Of a DNA stretch of 64,000 nucleotides, positions 44,978-52,404 are shown piece after piece. How positions within the stretch are numbered: the stretch's first letter is position 1; every line of letters starts with the position of its first letter. A program made the position numbers and the translations under genes. This DNA comes from Microbacterium sp. MYb62 (GTDB lineage Bacteria > Actinomycetota > Actinomycetes > Actinomycetales > Microbacteriaceae), in assembly GCF_002979475.1 (NCBI RefSeq), contig NZ_PCOY01000004.1, positions 62,001 through 126,000 on the forward strand, written 5' to 3'. The notes beneath the pieces are model-generated. The model was not told the DNA's origin, did not search any database, and was given only the letters and a program-made list of their open reading frames with translations.

Positions 44978-45859
44978 ATGACCGTCACCCTGCTCGGCGC
45001 CACCGAGATCCGCCGCCTCGCCGCCGAGCTCGACGTCACCCCGACGAAGAAGCTCGGCCAGAACTTCGTTACCGACGCGAACACCGTCCGAAAGATCGTG
45101 CAGGCCGCCCGCGTGCAGCCGAGCGAGCGCGTGGTCGAGGTCGGACCGGGACTCGGCTCGCTGACGCTCGCGATCCTCGAGACCGGCGCATCCGTCACCG
45201 CGGTCGAGATCGACCACCGCCTCGCCGCGCGACTGGCCCGGACCGCCGCCGAGCACGGCGTCGAGGCCGACCGGCTCACGGTCGTCGATGCCGATGCGCT
45301 GCGCATCACAGAGCTGCCCGGTGAGCCCACCGTGCTGGTGGCCAACCTGCCGTACAACGTCTCGGTACCGGTGCTGCTGCACTTTCTCGAGAACTTCGCC
45401 TACCTGCAGCGCGGTGTCGTGATGGTCCAGGCCGAGGTCGCCGAGCGGCTGGCCGCGAAGCCCGGCTCGAAGATCTACGGCTCGCCCAGCGTCAAGGCCG
45501 CCTGGTACGGCGACTGGAAGCTCTCCGGAAACGTCTCCCGCCAGGTGTTCTGGCCCGTGCCGAACGTCGACAGCCTGCTCGTGGGGTTCGACCGCTCCGA
45601 AGGGGAACGCGGCACGGAAGACGAGCGTCGCCGCACGTTCAAGATCGTGGATGCCGCGTTCAACCAGCGCCGCAAGATGCTCCGCCAGGCGCTGTCGGGG
45701 ATCTTCGGCAGCTCGGCAGCCGCCTCCGAGGTGCTGATCGCCGCGGGCGTCGCGCCGACGGCTCGCGGGGAGGACCTCACGGTCGAGGACTACCAGCGCA
45801 TCGCCCAGCACGCCGCGGCGGCGGAGGTCGTCGCTGACGACGTCGCCCCCACCCAGTAA
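44978..45859 (+). CDS. rsmA: 16S rRNA (adenine1518-N6/adenine1519-N6)-dimethyltransferase
   Basis: The 293-residue KsgA/RsmA enzyme dimethylates two adjacent adenines near the 3' end of 16S rRNA using SAM. Landmarks are KKLGQNFVTD near residue 24, the SAM loop VEVGPGLGSLT near 53, VEIDHRLAARL near 78, and the catalytic NLPYNVSVPVLLHFL near 122. The C-terminal small domain includes FNQRRKMLRQAL near 230. The ATG is chosen from promoter spacing. The TAA stop is part of the -10 hexamer of the next gene. Confidence 0.95.
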   Translation: MTVTLLGATEIRRLAAELDVTPTKKLGQNFVTDANTVRKIVQAARVQPSERVVEVGPGLGSLTLAILETGASVTAVEIDHRLAARLARTAAEHGVEADRLTVVDADALRITELPGEPTVLVANLPYNVSVPVLLHFLENFAYLQRGVVMVQAEVAERLAAKPGSKIYGSPSVKAAWYGDWKLSGNVSRQVFWPVPNVDSLLVGFDRSEGERGTEDERRRTFKIVDAAFNQRRKMLRQALSGIFGSSAAASEVLIAAGVAPTARGEDLTVEDYQRIAQHAAAAEVVADDVAPTQ

Positions 45860-45862
45860 TCT
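45857..45862 (+). promoter_or_regulatory. Leaderless -10 box of an aldo/keto reductase, overlapping the rsmA stop
   Basis: TAATCT begins with the rsmA TAA stop codon and is followed by 6 nt and GTG 45869. One sequence ends one gene and starts transcription of the next. Confidence 0.6.
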
Positions 45863-45868
45863 GGCACC

Positions 45869-46936
45869 GTGACCGACTCTCCCCGCTTCCGCCCCGATGT
45901 CCCCGAGCTGCACCGTCCGTATGCGGCGGACGAGAGCCGCTATCAGCAGTTCTCCTACCGACAGGTCGGGACGTCCGGCCTGTACCTGCCCCCGATCTCG
46001 CTCGGGCTGTGGTGGAACTTCGGCGACAACATCCCCCTCGACAACCAGCGCGCACTGCTGCGCCACGCGTTCGACCGCGGCATCACGCACTTCGACCTGG
46101 CCAACAACTACGGTCCGCCCTACGGCTCGGCCGAGAAGAACTTCGGACGCATCTTCGCCGAGGACCTCCGCCCGTACCGCGACGAGCTGATCATCTCGTC
46201 GAAGGCCGGCTGGGACATGTGGCCCGGCCCGTACGGCGACTTCGCGAGCCGCAAGTACATCCTCGCCAGCGCTGAGCAGTCGCTCACGCGCATGGGGCTC
46301 GACTACGTCGACATCTTCTACTCGCACCGGGTCGACCCGGTCACCCCGATCGCCGAGACGGTGGGCGCGCTCGACACCCTCGTGCGCCAGGGTAAGGCCC
46401 TCTACGTCGGCATCTCCTCCTACAGTGCCGAGCGCACGGCAGAGGCCGTGGCCGTCGCGAAGGATCTGGGCACCCCGCTCGTCATTCACCAGCCCGCGTA
46501 TTCGATCCTGAACCGCTGGGTGGAAGATGGCCTCACCGACACCCTCGAGCAGTCGGGACTGGGCGCGATCGCTTTCACCCCGCTCGCGCAGGGGCTGCTC
46601 ACCGACAAGTACCTCGGCGACGGCACGGCCGAGCGGGCGCAGAAGCGCGGCTCGCTGCCGGACGGGCGTCTCACCGACGAGGCCGTGCAGACGCTGCGTG
46701 CGCTGAACGAGGTCGCGAAGGGCCGTGGACAGTCGCTGGCTCAACTCGCCCTGCAGTGGACGCTGCGCAACCCGGTGGTGGCCTCCGCGTTGATCGGGGC
46801 CTCGCGTCCTGAGCAGCTCGACGAGAACATCGCCGCCGTGAACGGCCCCGCCTTCACGACCGAGGAGCTCGCCCGCATCGACGAACTCGCCGGAGCGATC
46901 GACGTGAACCTGTGGGCGAAGTCCTCGGAGCTGTGA
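45869..46936 (+). CDS. Aldo/keto reductase, YghZ / Kv-channel beta-like (AKR14 type)
   Basis: A 355-residue (alpha/beta)8 NADPH-dependent reductase. Family features are the RQVGTSGLYLPPISLGLWWNF-type opening (residues ~31-50), the catalytic Asp and Tyr in THFDLANNYGPPYGSAE near 76-90, Lys in IISSKAGWDMWPGPYG near 112, and His in FYSHRVDPVTP near 152. The WPGPYGDFASRKY insert is typical of L-glyceraldehyde-3-phosphate reductases such as YghZ, which detoxify aldehydes. It is placed between rsmA and ispE, with 9 and 7 nt spacing, and has its own leaderless promoter. Confidence 0.92.
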   Translation: MTDSPRFRPDVPELHRPYAADESRYQQFSYRQVGTSGLYLPPISLGLWWNFGDNIPLDNQRALLRHAFDRGITHFDLANNYGPPYGSAEKNFGRIFAEDLRPYRDELIISSKAGWDMWPGPYGDFASRKYILASAEQSLTRMGLDYVDIFYSHRVDPVTPIAETVGALDTLVRQGKALYVGISSYSAERTAEAVAVAKDLGTPLVIHQPAYSILNRWVEDGLTDTLEQSGLGAIAFTPLAQGLLTDKYLGDGTAERAQKRGSLPDGRLTDEAVQTLRALNEVAKGRGQSLAQLALQWTLRNPVVASALIGASRPEQLDENIAAVNGPAFTTEELARIDELAGAIDVNLWAKSSEL

Positions 46937-46943
46937 CCCGATC

Positions 46944-47876
46944 ATGAGCCACGCCGCGTTCACCGACTCCGTGCACGTGCGCGCCCCGGGGAAGATCAAC
47001 GTCTTCCTCGGGGTCGGCGGGCGGCACGACGACGGCTACCACGCGCTGGCGACGGTGTTCCAGGCGGTCTCCCTCTACGAAGACGTGATCGCGCGCCCCG
47101 CCGACGACTTCTCGGTCACGGTCTCGGGCGTGGAAGACATCGACGGGGTTCCGCTCGACGACCGCAACCTGGCGATGCGAGCGGCCAAGCTGCTGGCTGT
47201 GGCCGTGGATCACCGGGGCGGGGTCGCCCTGGAGATCCGCAAGAGCGTGCCCGTGGCCGGAGGCATGGGCGGAGGGTCGGCGGATGCCGCGGCCGCCCTG
47301 GTCGCCTGCGACGCGCTGTGGGGAACGGGGCTGTCGCAGACGCGGCTGCATGACCTCGCCGCTCGCCTCGGCGCCGATGTGCCGTTCGCGCTGCACGGCG
47401 GCACCGCTGTGGGCACCGGTCGCGGCGACCAGCTCAACCCGGCGCTCGCCCGCGGGCGCTTCGACTGGATTCTGGTGCCCAGCGAGCAGGGGCTCTCGAC
47501 GCCGGTGGTCTACGAGCGGCTCGACCTGCTGCGCGAGGAAGAGGGCGCTCTCGCCGACGACCCGCCGCTGTCGCTCGACGTGCCGATCCCGGTCCTGCAG
47601 GCGCTGAGATCGGGTGACCCCGTGCAACTCGCCGAGACGCTGTTCAACGACCTGCAGGCTGCCGCGCTGTACGAGCGGCCCGATCTCGCCGAGACCATCC
47701 GGCAAGGTGTCGCCGCCGGTGCCCTGCAGGGGATCGTGTCCGGCTCCGGCCCCACCGTCGCGCTGCTCTGTCCGAACCCCGAGACCGCCCAGGATGTGCA
47801 GTCGTCGCTGCGTGAGATCGGACTCGACCCTCTGCATGTGCACGGTCCCGTGCCCGGCGCCCGCATCATCGGCTGA
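46944..47876 (+). CDS. ispE: 4-diphosphocytidyl-2-C-methyl-D-erythritol kinase
   Basis: A 310-residue GHMP kinase acting in the non-mevalonate (MEP) isoprenoid pathway. It phosphorylates the 2-hydroxyl of CDP-methylerythritol. Evidence: VRAPGKINVFLGVGGRHDDG near residue 11, HALATVFQAVSLYE near 33, the ATP-binding PVAGGMGGGSADAAAAL near 97-113, and GIVSGSGPTVALLC near 268. It lies 7 nt after the aldo/keto reductase and is probably read through from that promoter. The 3' end faces the AsnC-type gene. Confidence 0.95.
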   Translation: MSHAAFTDSVHVRAPGKINVFLGVGGRHDDGYHALATVFQAVSLYEDVIARPADDFSVTVSGVEDIDGVPLDDRNLAMRAAKLLAVAVDHRGGVALEIRKSVPVAGGMGGGSADAAAALVACDALWGTGLSQTRLHDLAARLGADVPFALHGGTAVGTGRGDQLNPALARGRFDWILVPSEQGLSTPVVYERLDLLREEEGALADDPPLSLDVPIPVLQALRSGDPVQLAETLFNDLQAAALYERPDLAETIRQGVAAGALQGIVSGSGPTVALLCPNPETAQDVQSSLREIGLDPLHVHGPVPGARIIG

Positions 47877-47893
47877 CGACCGGCGATCGCGCG

Positions 47894-48364
47894 TCAGTCC
47901 GCCTGCAGGAGCGCGCTGACCCGGTACGGGATGACCTCGCGGAGGAACAGGCTCGTCGAGGTGCGGAGGATGCCGGGGCACAAGCGCACGACCTCCGCCA
48001 CGCGGTAGAGGTCGTCGGGATCCTTGGCCACCACGCGGAGGAGGAGGTCGGTGTCGCCGGCGGGAGCGAAGCACTCCAGCACTTCGGGGACCCGGCTCAG
48101 GGCGTCGATCGCGGCGGTGATCTGGTGTTGATCGAGCTCGACCAGGATCGAGGCGGCGACGCCGCGGCCCAGGGCCTGCGGGAGGATCCGCGAGCTGTGG
48201 GCACGCAGGTATCCACCGGATTCGAGACGGTCGAGTCGGGCGTGCACCGTGCCGCGGGCCAGGCCCAGGTCTTGGGCGATCAGCGCGACGGGTCGGCGCG
48301 GGTCGGTGTCGAGGACCGTGAGGATCCGCCGGTCGGTCTCGTCGAGGTTGGCCAATTCGATCAC
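47894..48364 (-). CDS. AsnC/Lrp-family transcriptional regulator
   Basis: A 156-residue regulator with an N-terminal helix-turn-helix (DETDRRILTVL..., with VALIAQDLGLARGTVHARL near residues 22-40) and a RAM ligand domain (ECFAPAGDTDLLLRVVAKD near 95). The open frame extends upstream to a TTG at 48406, but that region holds a 19-bp palindrome that looks like an operator. GTG 48364 gives the usual family length, so I prefer it. The gene is convergent with ispE. What it regulates besides itself is unclear, since no amino-acid gene is adjacent on its side. Confidence 0.85.
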   Translation of the reverse strand: MIELANLDETDRRILTVLDTDPRRPVALIAQDLGLARGTVHARLDRLESGGYLRAHSSRILPQALGRGVAASILVELDQHQITAAIDALSRVPEVLECFAPAGDTDLLLRVVAKDPDDLYRVAEVVRLCPGILRTSTSLFLREVIPYRVSALLQAD

Positions 48365-48388
48365 CGTTGCCTTCGTCGTGGCGATGAA

Positions 48389-48407
48389 ATTGATCGGATC
48401 GATCAAT
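48389..48407. promoter_or_regulatory. Palindromic operator candidate upstream of the AsnC/Lrp gene
   Basis: ATTGATC-GGATC-GATCAAT, a 7-bp perfect inverted repeat with a 5-bp centre, ends 25 bp before the preferred GTG. Its AT-rich arms stand out in this GC-rich sequence. Autoregulation by the Lrp-type protein is likely. Confidence 0.55.
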
Positions 48408-48632
48408 CAGAATCAACTCTATGGTCTGAATGACCGTCTCGTGCTGAAATGAGTGTCAGATACGCAGGATGCCGGCCACGAGCGGGCATCACGCGCACTC
48501 GACCGGGAGGCCACGAGCCCACGCGGCGGGTGTCGACGGCGAACGGCCACGAGCCCCAGCCGGCCCCGTCCCCTCGAGGGGCGGGGCGGGCGCAGTCCTC
48601 CGGGATGCTTCGAAGTCGGAAGTGCTCGCGCG
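48408..48632. other. Non-coding gap with three spaced direct repeats
   Basis: No supported gene lies here. GGCCACGAGC occurs at 48474-48483, 48509-48518 and 48545-48554, spaced 35 and 36 bp apart. A strong hairpin follows at 48563-48587. The repeats are too few and short for CRISPR and could be protein-binding sites or a decayed minisatellite. Confidence 0.5.
48563..48587 (-). terminator. Hairpin terminator after the PucR-type gene
   Basis: GCCCCG(T)CCCC and GGGGCGGGGC form a 10-bp G/C stem with one bulged T and a TCGA loop, about 46 nt past the stop of the minus-strand regulator gene. There is no T-tract. Confidence 0.55.
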
Positions 48633-50309
48633 TCAGTCGCGGGGAACCAGCAGGCGCAGCTGCACCATGGCCGAGAACCGGGCTTCCGGGTCCGTCAGGT
48701 CGAGTCCGCTGATCTCGGAGAGGCGGCGCAGCCGGTAGCGGAACGTGTTGGGGTGGGTGTAGATGCGGGCCGCGGCCACCGCGACGTCTCCGAAGGCGTC
48801 GAGCCAGGCGCGCAGCGTCTCCACCAGATGCGTACCCTTCTCCCGGTCCTGAGCCAACAGCTGCGCGACAGGGCCGGTCGGCTGATCACCACGGGCTCGG
48901 ACGAGGTCGCCGAGCTCGACCAGCAGCGCCTCCATCTGCACGGCCGTGAAACGTGCGACGGGCTCGCGCGATGCGACCCGGCGGACGACCCGGAGGGCTC
49001 GATCGGCGTTCGCGCGCGACGACGGTATGCCCGCCGCGTCCTCCGCCACGGTGCCGACGCCGATGCGGATCTCGCTCGTCGCTCCGAGACGCCCGAGGAA
49101 GTCGGTCGCGACGCGCGCGGCGCGGGTGTCGGCGTCGCTGTGCGCGGTGCCGGCGTCGGCATCGCCCTGCTGCGGGCGGATCCCGACGACCGCGTACACG
49201 ATGTCGCCGATCACCGCGACAGCCGACCGGAGATACACCGCACCCAGGTGCACGGCGAAGGCGTCGGCGATCCGCTGCCGCTCGGCGACCCCGCGGGCGC
49301 CGGCGGAGGGCTCGTCGTCGTTCTCCTCCGCGGCGGACAGGGCGAGCACCACGCATCGATGGTCGCTGAGGCGCAACCGGGCCGTGGCGTCTGCTGCTCC
49401 CGGCCCTCCCTCGAGGATCGTGGCGAGGAGATCGGCGCGCAGACGGCGCTCGACGTCGGCTCCCGCACGCAGGCGCAGCATGTGCAGGGCCACGAGTCCG
49501 GCGGAGTCCTTGAGGGCGCGGACGCGATCGGGGGAGAGCGGCTCCTGGACCGCGGCCCAGATCGAGCCGAGGATCTCATCGCCGGCGCGCACCGCCAGCG
49601 CCACGCGGGGGAAGGAGGGGAGGCCCTCGGTGTTGAGCACGGGGCCGACGTCGATCGGATCCTCGCTGCGGTACAGCTCCTGGAAGACGCCGCGTTCCTC
49701 GAGCTGGCGCGCGAACCGCTCCGGCACCTGCCGCCCGAGCACGGTCTCGATCCGGGCGGGGTCGGCCTCATGCTGGCGGCCCGAGAACGCGACGACCCGG
49801 GAGTTGCGATCCTCGATCGTGACCGGGGCGTTCAGCAGGGTGGCGATCGCGTTGGCGAGCGCGAAGAGGTCGCCGGAGGGCATGCCGCCCAGCGTCGTGG
49901 CTCCCTGATCGCCGACGTCGCCCTCGGCGATCAGGGAGCGCAGCATCGCCGCCAGCTGCGCCCACGACGCCCCCCGGGTGAGCGCGAGCACGGGGATGCC
50001 CGTGGCCTCGGCCGCATCGCGCACCGGCTGCTCCGCCCGAACCGGAGCACGCAGCACGAGAGCGGAGGCGTGCTGGGAGGCGAGGGTCTGCAGCAGGTCG
50101 GCGATCTCGTCGGGGTCGCTCAGCCCGACGCCGAGCACGAGCGCGCCGCGCATCGGCATCGCGTCGTCGAGGACGTCGTGGATCACGACGGTCTCGATCT
50201 CGGCGTCGCCGTCGACGGCACCGCTCACCACCTCGAGCAGGGTGTTGCCGAGGTCTTCGATGACCCGGCCGAGGCTGGCGCGGGGCCTGGTCGTCACGGA
50301 CATGAGCAC
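48633..50309 (-). CDS. PucR/CdaR-family transcriptional regulator
   Basis: This 558-residue regulator has an N-terminal PucR-type sensory domain (residues ~1-130), a central GAF-like/GGDEF-like region, and a C-terminal PucR helix-turn-helix with YTHPNTFRYRLRRLSEISG near 525-545. Family members activate purine, sugar-acid or amino-acid catabolic genes in response to a metabolite. It lies directly downstream of the D-amino-acid/peptide operon on the same strand and is a plausible activator of it. It has its own promoter: TAGCCT 7 nt before GTG 50309, with ATG 50303 as alternative start. Confidence 0.88.
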   Translation of the reverse strand: MLMSVTTRPRASLGRVIEDLGNTLLEVVSGAVDGDAEIETVVIHDVLDDAMPMRGALVLGVGLSDPDEIADLLQTLASQHASALVLRAPVRAEQPVRDAAEATGIPVLALTRGASWAQLAAMLRSLIAEGDVGDQGATTLGGMPSGDLFALANAIATLLNAPVTIEDRNSRVVAFSGRQHEADPARIETVLGRQVPERFARQLEERGVFQELYRSEDPIDVGPVLNTEGLPSFPRVALAVRAGDEILGSIWAAVQEPLSPDRVRALKDSAGLVALHMLRLRAGADVERRLRADLLATILEGGPGAADATARLRLSDHRCVVLALSAAEENDDEPSAGARGVAERQRIADAFAVHLGAVYLRSAVAVIGDIVYAVVGIRPQQGDADAGTAHSDADTRAARVATDFLGRLGATSEIRIGVGTVAEDAAGIPSSRANADRALRVVRRVASREPVARFTAVQMEALLVELGDLVRARGDQPTGPVAQLLAQDREKGTHLVETLRAWLDAFGDVAVAAARIYTHPNTFRYRLRRLSEISGLDLTDPEARFSAMVQLRLLVPRD

Positions 50310-50316
50310 AGGGCCC

Positions 50317-50322
50317 AGGCTA
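50317..50322 (-). promoter_or_regulatory. Leaderless -10 box of the PucR-type gene
   Basis: TAGCCT lies 7 nt before GTG 50309, 1 nt wider than the commonest spacing. Confidence 0.5.
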
Positions 50323-50350
50323 GGGGGCGACCGTGGGGCGCGGAGCTGTG

Positions 50351-50387
50351 GAGCACGACGAAATCGTATCGACTCTTGGTCGTGCTC
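50351..50387 (-). terminator. Inverted repeat at the end of the peptide/D-amino-acid operon
   Basis: GAGCACGAC (50351-50359) pairs perfectly with GTCGTGCTC (50379-50387) around a 19-nt loop, between the last operon gene and the PucR-type gene. It could end operon transcription or be a regulator site for the downstream promoter. Confidence 0.4.
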
Positions 50388-50425
50388 GACAGGAATCCGC
50401 GAAGCCGTCGGAGGCTATCCGACGT

Positions 50426-51532
50426 TCAGAACGTGATCCACTCGGTGCGCACCGTGACCGCATCCAGCGCATCGGCGTCAGGAGTGACGCCGATCCCCGG
50501 CCCGGTGGGAACGGCGAGCGTGCCGTCCTCGACGACGAACGGCTCGGTGATGTCGCGCGCGTAGTACCGGCCGGAGCCCGAGGTGTCGCCGGGGAGTGTG
50601 AATCCGGGGAGAGCTGCGAGAGCGACGTTCGCCGCACGGCCGATCCCGGTCTCCAGCATCCCGCCGCACCACACCGGGATGTCGTTGGCGACGCACACGT
50701 CGTGGATGCGACGGGCCTCGAGGTAGCCGCCGACACGACCCGGCTTGATGTTCACGATCGAGCACGCGCCGAGGGCGATCGCATCCGCCGCCGCCCGCGC
50801 CGACACGATCGACTCGTCCAGGCACACCGGGGTCGTGATGGCCTTCGCGAGCTGCGCGTGGCCGAGCAGATCCTCCTCGTCGAGCGGCTGCTCGATCAGC
50901 AGCAGATCGAACGGGTCGAGTTTGGCGAGATGCCGGGCGTCGCCGCGGTGGTAGGCCGTGTTCGCGTCGACCTGCAGCAGCACGTCGTCGCCGAAGCGCT
51001 CGCGCACCGCGCGCACGGGGTCGATGTCCCACCCCGGCTCGATCTTCAGCTTGATGCGCACATACCCCTCGTCGAGGTAGCCGCCGACTGCATCGAGCAG
51101 CTCGGGGATCGAATCCATGATGCCGACCGAGACACCGCAGTCGACCCGGTCGCGCACGGCACCCAGTTCGCGCGAGAGCGGCACCCCGGAGGCACGCAGC
51201 TCGGCGTCGAGGATCGCCAGCTCGACGGCGGCCTTCGACATGCGGTGCCCCTTGAACTTCGCGAGCGCCGGAGCGACGCCGCCGGAATCCAGGTGCTCCA
51301 CCTGCGCGAGCGCCGGCAGCAGGAACCGGGTGATCACATCGACGCTCGCCTCCACGTACTCGGAGGAGTACAGCGGATCGTTCATCGCGACACCCTCGCC
51401 CCAGCCCTCCGCCTCGTCGGTGACAGCGCGCACCACCAGCGCCTCGCGCACGGTCTGCACGCCGAACGACGTCCGGAACGGCGACACCAGCGGCATCTCG
51501 ATCACACGCAGCTCGAATCCGGTGAGCTTCAT
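50426..51532 (-). CDS. Enolase-superfamily N-succinylamino acid racemase / o-succinylbenzoate synthase-like enzyme
   Basis: The 368-residue product has the capping domain (residues ~1-125) and barrel of the MLE-subgroup OSBS/NSAR family. Catalytic KxK is in RIKLKIEP near residue 164; metal ligands are Asp in VDANTAY near 190, Glu in LIEQPL near 215 and Asp in CLDES near 240; the second catalytic Lys is in NIKPGRVGG near 264. OSBS enzymes serve menaquinone synthesis, but no men genes are here. The neighbouring GNAT and M20 genes instead match the NSAR pathway converting D- to L-amino acids. The ATG overlaps the GNAT stop. Confidence 0.85.
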   Translation of the reverse strand: MKLTGFELRVIEMPLVSPFRTSFGVQTVREALVVRAVTDEAEGWGEGVAMNDPLYSSEYVEASVDVITRFLLPALAQVEHLDSGGVAPALAKFKGHRMSKAAVELAILDAELRASGVPLSRELGAVRDRVDCGVSVGIMDSIPELLDAVGGYLDEGYVRIKLKIEPGWDIDPVRAVRERFGDDVLLQVDANTAYHRGDARHLAKLDPFDLLLIEQPLDEEDLLGHAQLAKAITTPVCLDESIVSARAAADAIALGACSIVNIKPGRVGGYLEARRIHDVCVANDIPVWCGGMLETGIGRAANVALAALPGFTLPGDTSGSGRYYARDITEPFVVEDGTLAVPTGPGIGVTPDADALDAVTVRTEWITF

Positions 51533-52404
51533 CCCTGTTCTCCTCTGTCGATGGTGTAGGCGCCGGAGCGGTCGAAGGAGAGCACGCGCCCTCCCGCCTC
51601 CAGCGAAGATCCGAGCGTCTCGCGAAGGGCCAGGCGCCACGCGGTCGCGAGGGCCGGCTCCGTCACGCGCAGCGACTCGATGTCGCGCGGCAGCGCCACA
51701 CGCACCAGGCGTGCGTCGGTGCGATGCCGGAGCGGCCCGAGATCCTCACCCACGCTGAGCAGCGGCTCGGTGGCCGCGTGGTCGTCGGCGACGACGGCCG
51801 GCTCGCCGTGGCAGGCGGCCACGACCCGGGGGTCGCGCACGTACCAGGTCACCAGCATCCGGTCGGTGTCGTCCGCTCCGTTCAAGGCATCGGCCATGTG
51901 CCCGTAGAAGTTGCGGTGATACGACGTCGGCGCCGCGGCGAGCTTGACGAGATTGAAATGGGCGTTCCGGCTGATCAGCGGATCGAACGTCCAGGAGATC
52001 TCGTCGAGTCCCTCCTGAAGCGCCCAGGCACGCTGGTGCACCTTGAGGGCGAAGCCGACGCTGCGCCCGCGCATCCGTGCGGAGACACCGGCGATGTGGC
52101 TGTGCAGGGCACGCTGCTCGGGAGCCGCGAAGAATCCGAAGCAGGCGCCGACGAGCTCATCGTGCTCGAACGCCCCGCCCACGTAGCTCCCGGCTTTGGA
52201 CAGCGCGCGCAGCGTCTCGACGTTCACGGGGGAGTTCTCGCCCTGCTTGGTCCAGATGCCCTGGAACAGCTCGGCGACGCGGGCGAAGTCGCCCACATCC
52301 GTGAGCAGTCGGATATCGACCCCCGCTCTCGTCGCAGCGGTGCTCGCCGCGTCGGCGGCCTCCTCCGGCGAGGCGCTGTGCGCCGCGGCATCCGTCATGC
52401 TCAT
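51529..52404 (-). CDS. GNAT acetyltransferase-like protein, candidate D-amino-acid N-succinyltransferase
   Basis: A 291-residue GNAT-type protein of the COG3375-like group found beside NSAR enzymes. The first ~25 residues are Ala-rich and poorly ordered. The GNAT core follows, with YVGGAFEHDELVGACFGFF near 75-95 and the acyl-CoA loop region HSHIAGVSARMRGRSVGFAL near 102-121, then an extra C-terminal domain. In Geobacillus the equivalent protein succinylates D-amino acids with succinyl-CoA, making the racemase substrate. That role is inferred here from gene order. ATG 52404, with GGAGGAAGGG upstream, overlaps the M20 stop; ATG 52398 is an alternative. Confidence 0.8.
   Translation of the reverse strand: MSMTDAAAHSASPEEAADAASTAATRAGVDIRLLTDVGDFARVAELFQGIWTKQGENSPVNVETLRALSKAGSYVGGAFEHDELVGACFGFFAAPEQRALHSHIAGVSARMRGRSVGFALKVHQRAWALQEGLDEISWTFDPLISRNAHFNLVKLAAAPTSYHRNFYGHMADALNGADDTDRMLVTWYVRDPRVVAACHGEPAVVADDHAATEPLLSVGEDLGPLRHRTDARLVRVALPRDIESLRVTEPALATAWRLALRETLGSSLEAGGRVLSFDRSGAYTIDRGEQG

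Noticed and set aside
48474..48554. CRISPR array
   Set aside because: Only three copies of a 10-bp repeat, no cas genes, spacer lengths of about 25 bp that are not array-like.
48449..48712. An 87-residue plus-strand open frame between the two regulators
   Set aside because: It overlaps the 3' end of the PucR-type gene, has low-complexity Arg/Gly/Pro composition, and contains the terminator hairpin and the direct repeats.
50426..51532. menC (o-succinylbenzoate synthase) of menaquinone synthesis
   Set aside because: No other men gene is present and the flanking GNAT and M20 genes match the N-succinylamino acid racemase pathway; OSBS side activity cannot be excluded.
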